Source: Rugalucina vietnamica
Lineage: Eukaryota; Mollusca; Bivalvia; Lucinida; Lucinidae
Length of the DNA stretch: 64,000 nt
Reading direction: 5' to 3'
NCBI GenBank assembly: GCA_964017185.1
Contig: OZ024871.1
Coordinates: 4,549,714 to 4,613,713, forward strand
In this document: piece after piece, positions 63,710-64,000 of the stretch
Numbering within the stretch: the stretch's first letter is position 1
Layout: each line of letters begins with the position of its first letter
Notes under the pieces: model-generated
What the model was told of the DNA's origin: nothing
The model's database searches: none
The model's input: the letters and a program-made list of their open reading frames with translations, nothing else
Made by a program: the position numbers and the translations under genes

Positions 63710-64000
63710 CTCACTTGCTCTGAGCTGATCACTCATTTCACAATCATATATACACAAATCCATGTATTTGCAACATATTCATCAGTCCCATGATGAAGCA
63801 TGCTAAAGAATATAATATTGTTGACAAAAATAAACAATGTTTTTTTTATACAAGTAAATCTTCAAACTTATCCGCAAAAGAAATGCGAAAATATTTAAAT
63901 ACCATTTTCTTGAAAAGAATCATTGTGATGGAATTTTCAGTGATATAACTTTTGAGTATTTTCAGTGAGCAATAATCAACCAAAATTAAACGTTTGTAGC
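63710..64000. other. No further exon recognised to the window end
   Basis: AT-rich sequence; nothing recognised. Confidence 0.4.

Overview
This is a eukaryotic, intron-rich, AT-rich window packed with transposable elements. tRNA-derived SINEs, pearl/Helentron-like tandem-repeat elements, palindromic MITEs and several non-LTR retrotransposons point to a marine invertebrate. A bivalve or other mollusc fits best, but that is inferred from repeat style, not proven.

Only one host gene can be supported: a plus-strand gene for a VIT plus von Willebrand A (vWA) domain protein, the VWA5A (BCSC-1/LOH11CR2A) family. Twelve consecutive coding exons (18172-18374, 18913-19132, 28718-28884, 31453-31561, 32639-32746, 33973-34099, 42323-42467, 43068-43147, 44469-44583, 46445-46612, 48223-48406, 49222-49472) have AG/GT borders and fully consistent phases and encode about 626 residues. 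They carry the VIT domain, then a vWA domain with a complete MIDAS (DxSxS, T, D). A thirteenth exon (53277-53400) lies in a tandemly triplicated segment, and a phase-compatible exon at 63597 probably follows. The start-codon exon and probably the extreme 3' end are not found.

Layout. 1-2.3 kb: a dead reverse transcriptase split by a TIR element. 2.3-6.8 kb: a 4.5-kb foldback inverted repeat with a truncated LINE in its loop. 7-8.4 kb: a GC-rich palindromic element, triplet microsatellites and a MITE. 9-11.6 kb: a broken LINE between direct repeats. 12.2-14 kb: another palindromic element split by an insertion, then a SINE. 14.7-17.6 and 20.7-22.5 kb: arrays of about 190-bp repeats inside hairpin-ended elements. 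18.2-53.4 kb: the VWA5A-like gene, its introns filled with a LINE with an intact RT (24.8-26.8 kb), MITEs, a 7.5-kb long-TIR element (34.5-42.1 kb) carrying a nested 1333-bp transposon with target-site duplication, and minisatellites. 50.4-59.3 kb: three more families of hairpin-ended tandem-repeat elements. 59.3-64 kb: mostly unique sequence with a SINE and the putative last visible exon.

The most unusual signal is that this gene has repeatedly duplicated exon edges together with their splice sites: the 3' part of exon 3 (three copies), the exon 8 donor (42-bp duplication), the exon 9 acceptor (nine copies, 75-bp period) and the exon 13 segment (three copies, two followed by the same MITE family). 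No new enzymatic or defence system can be claimed from this window.
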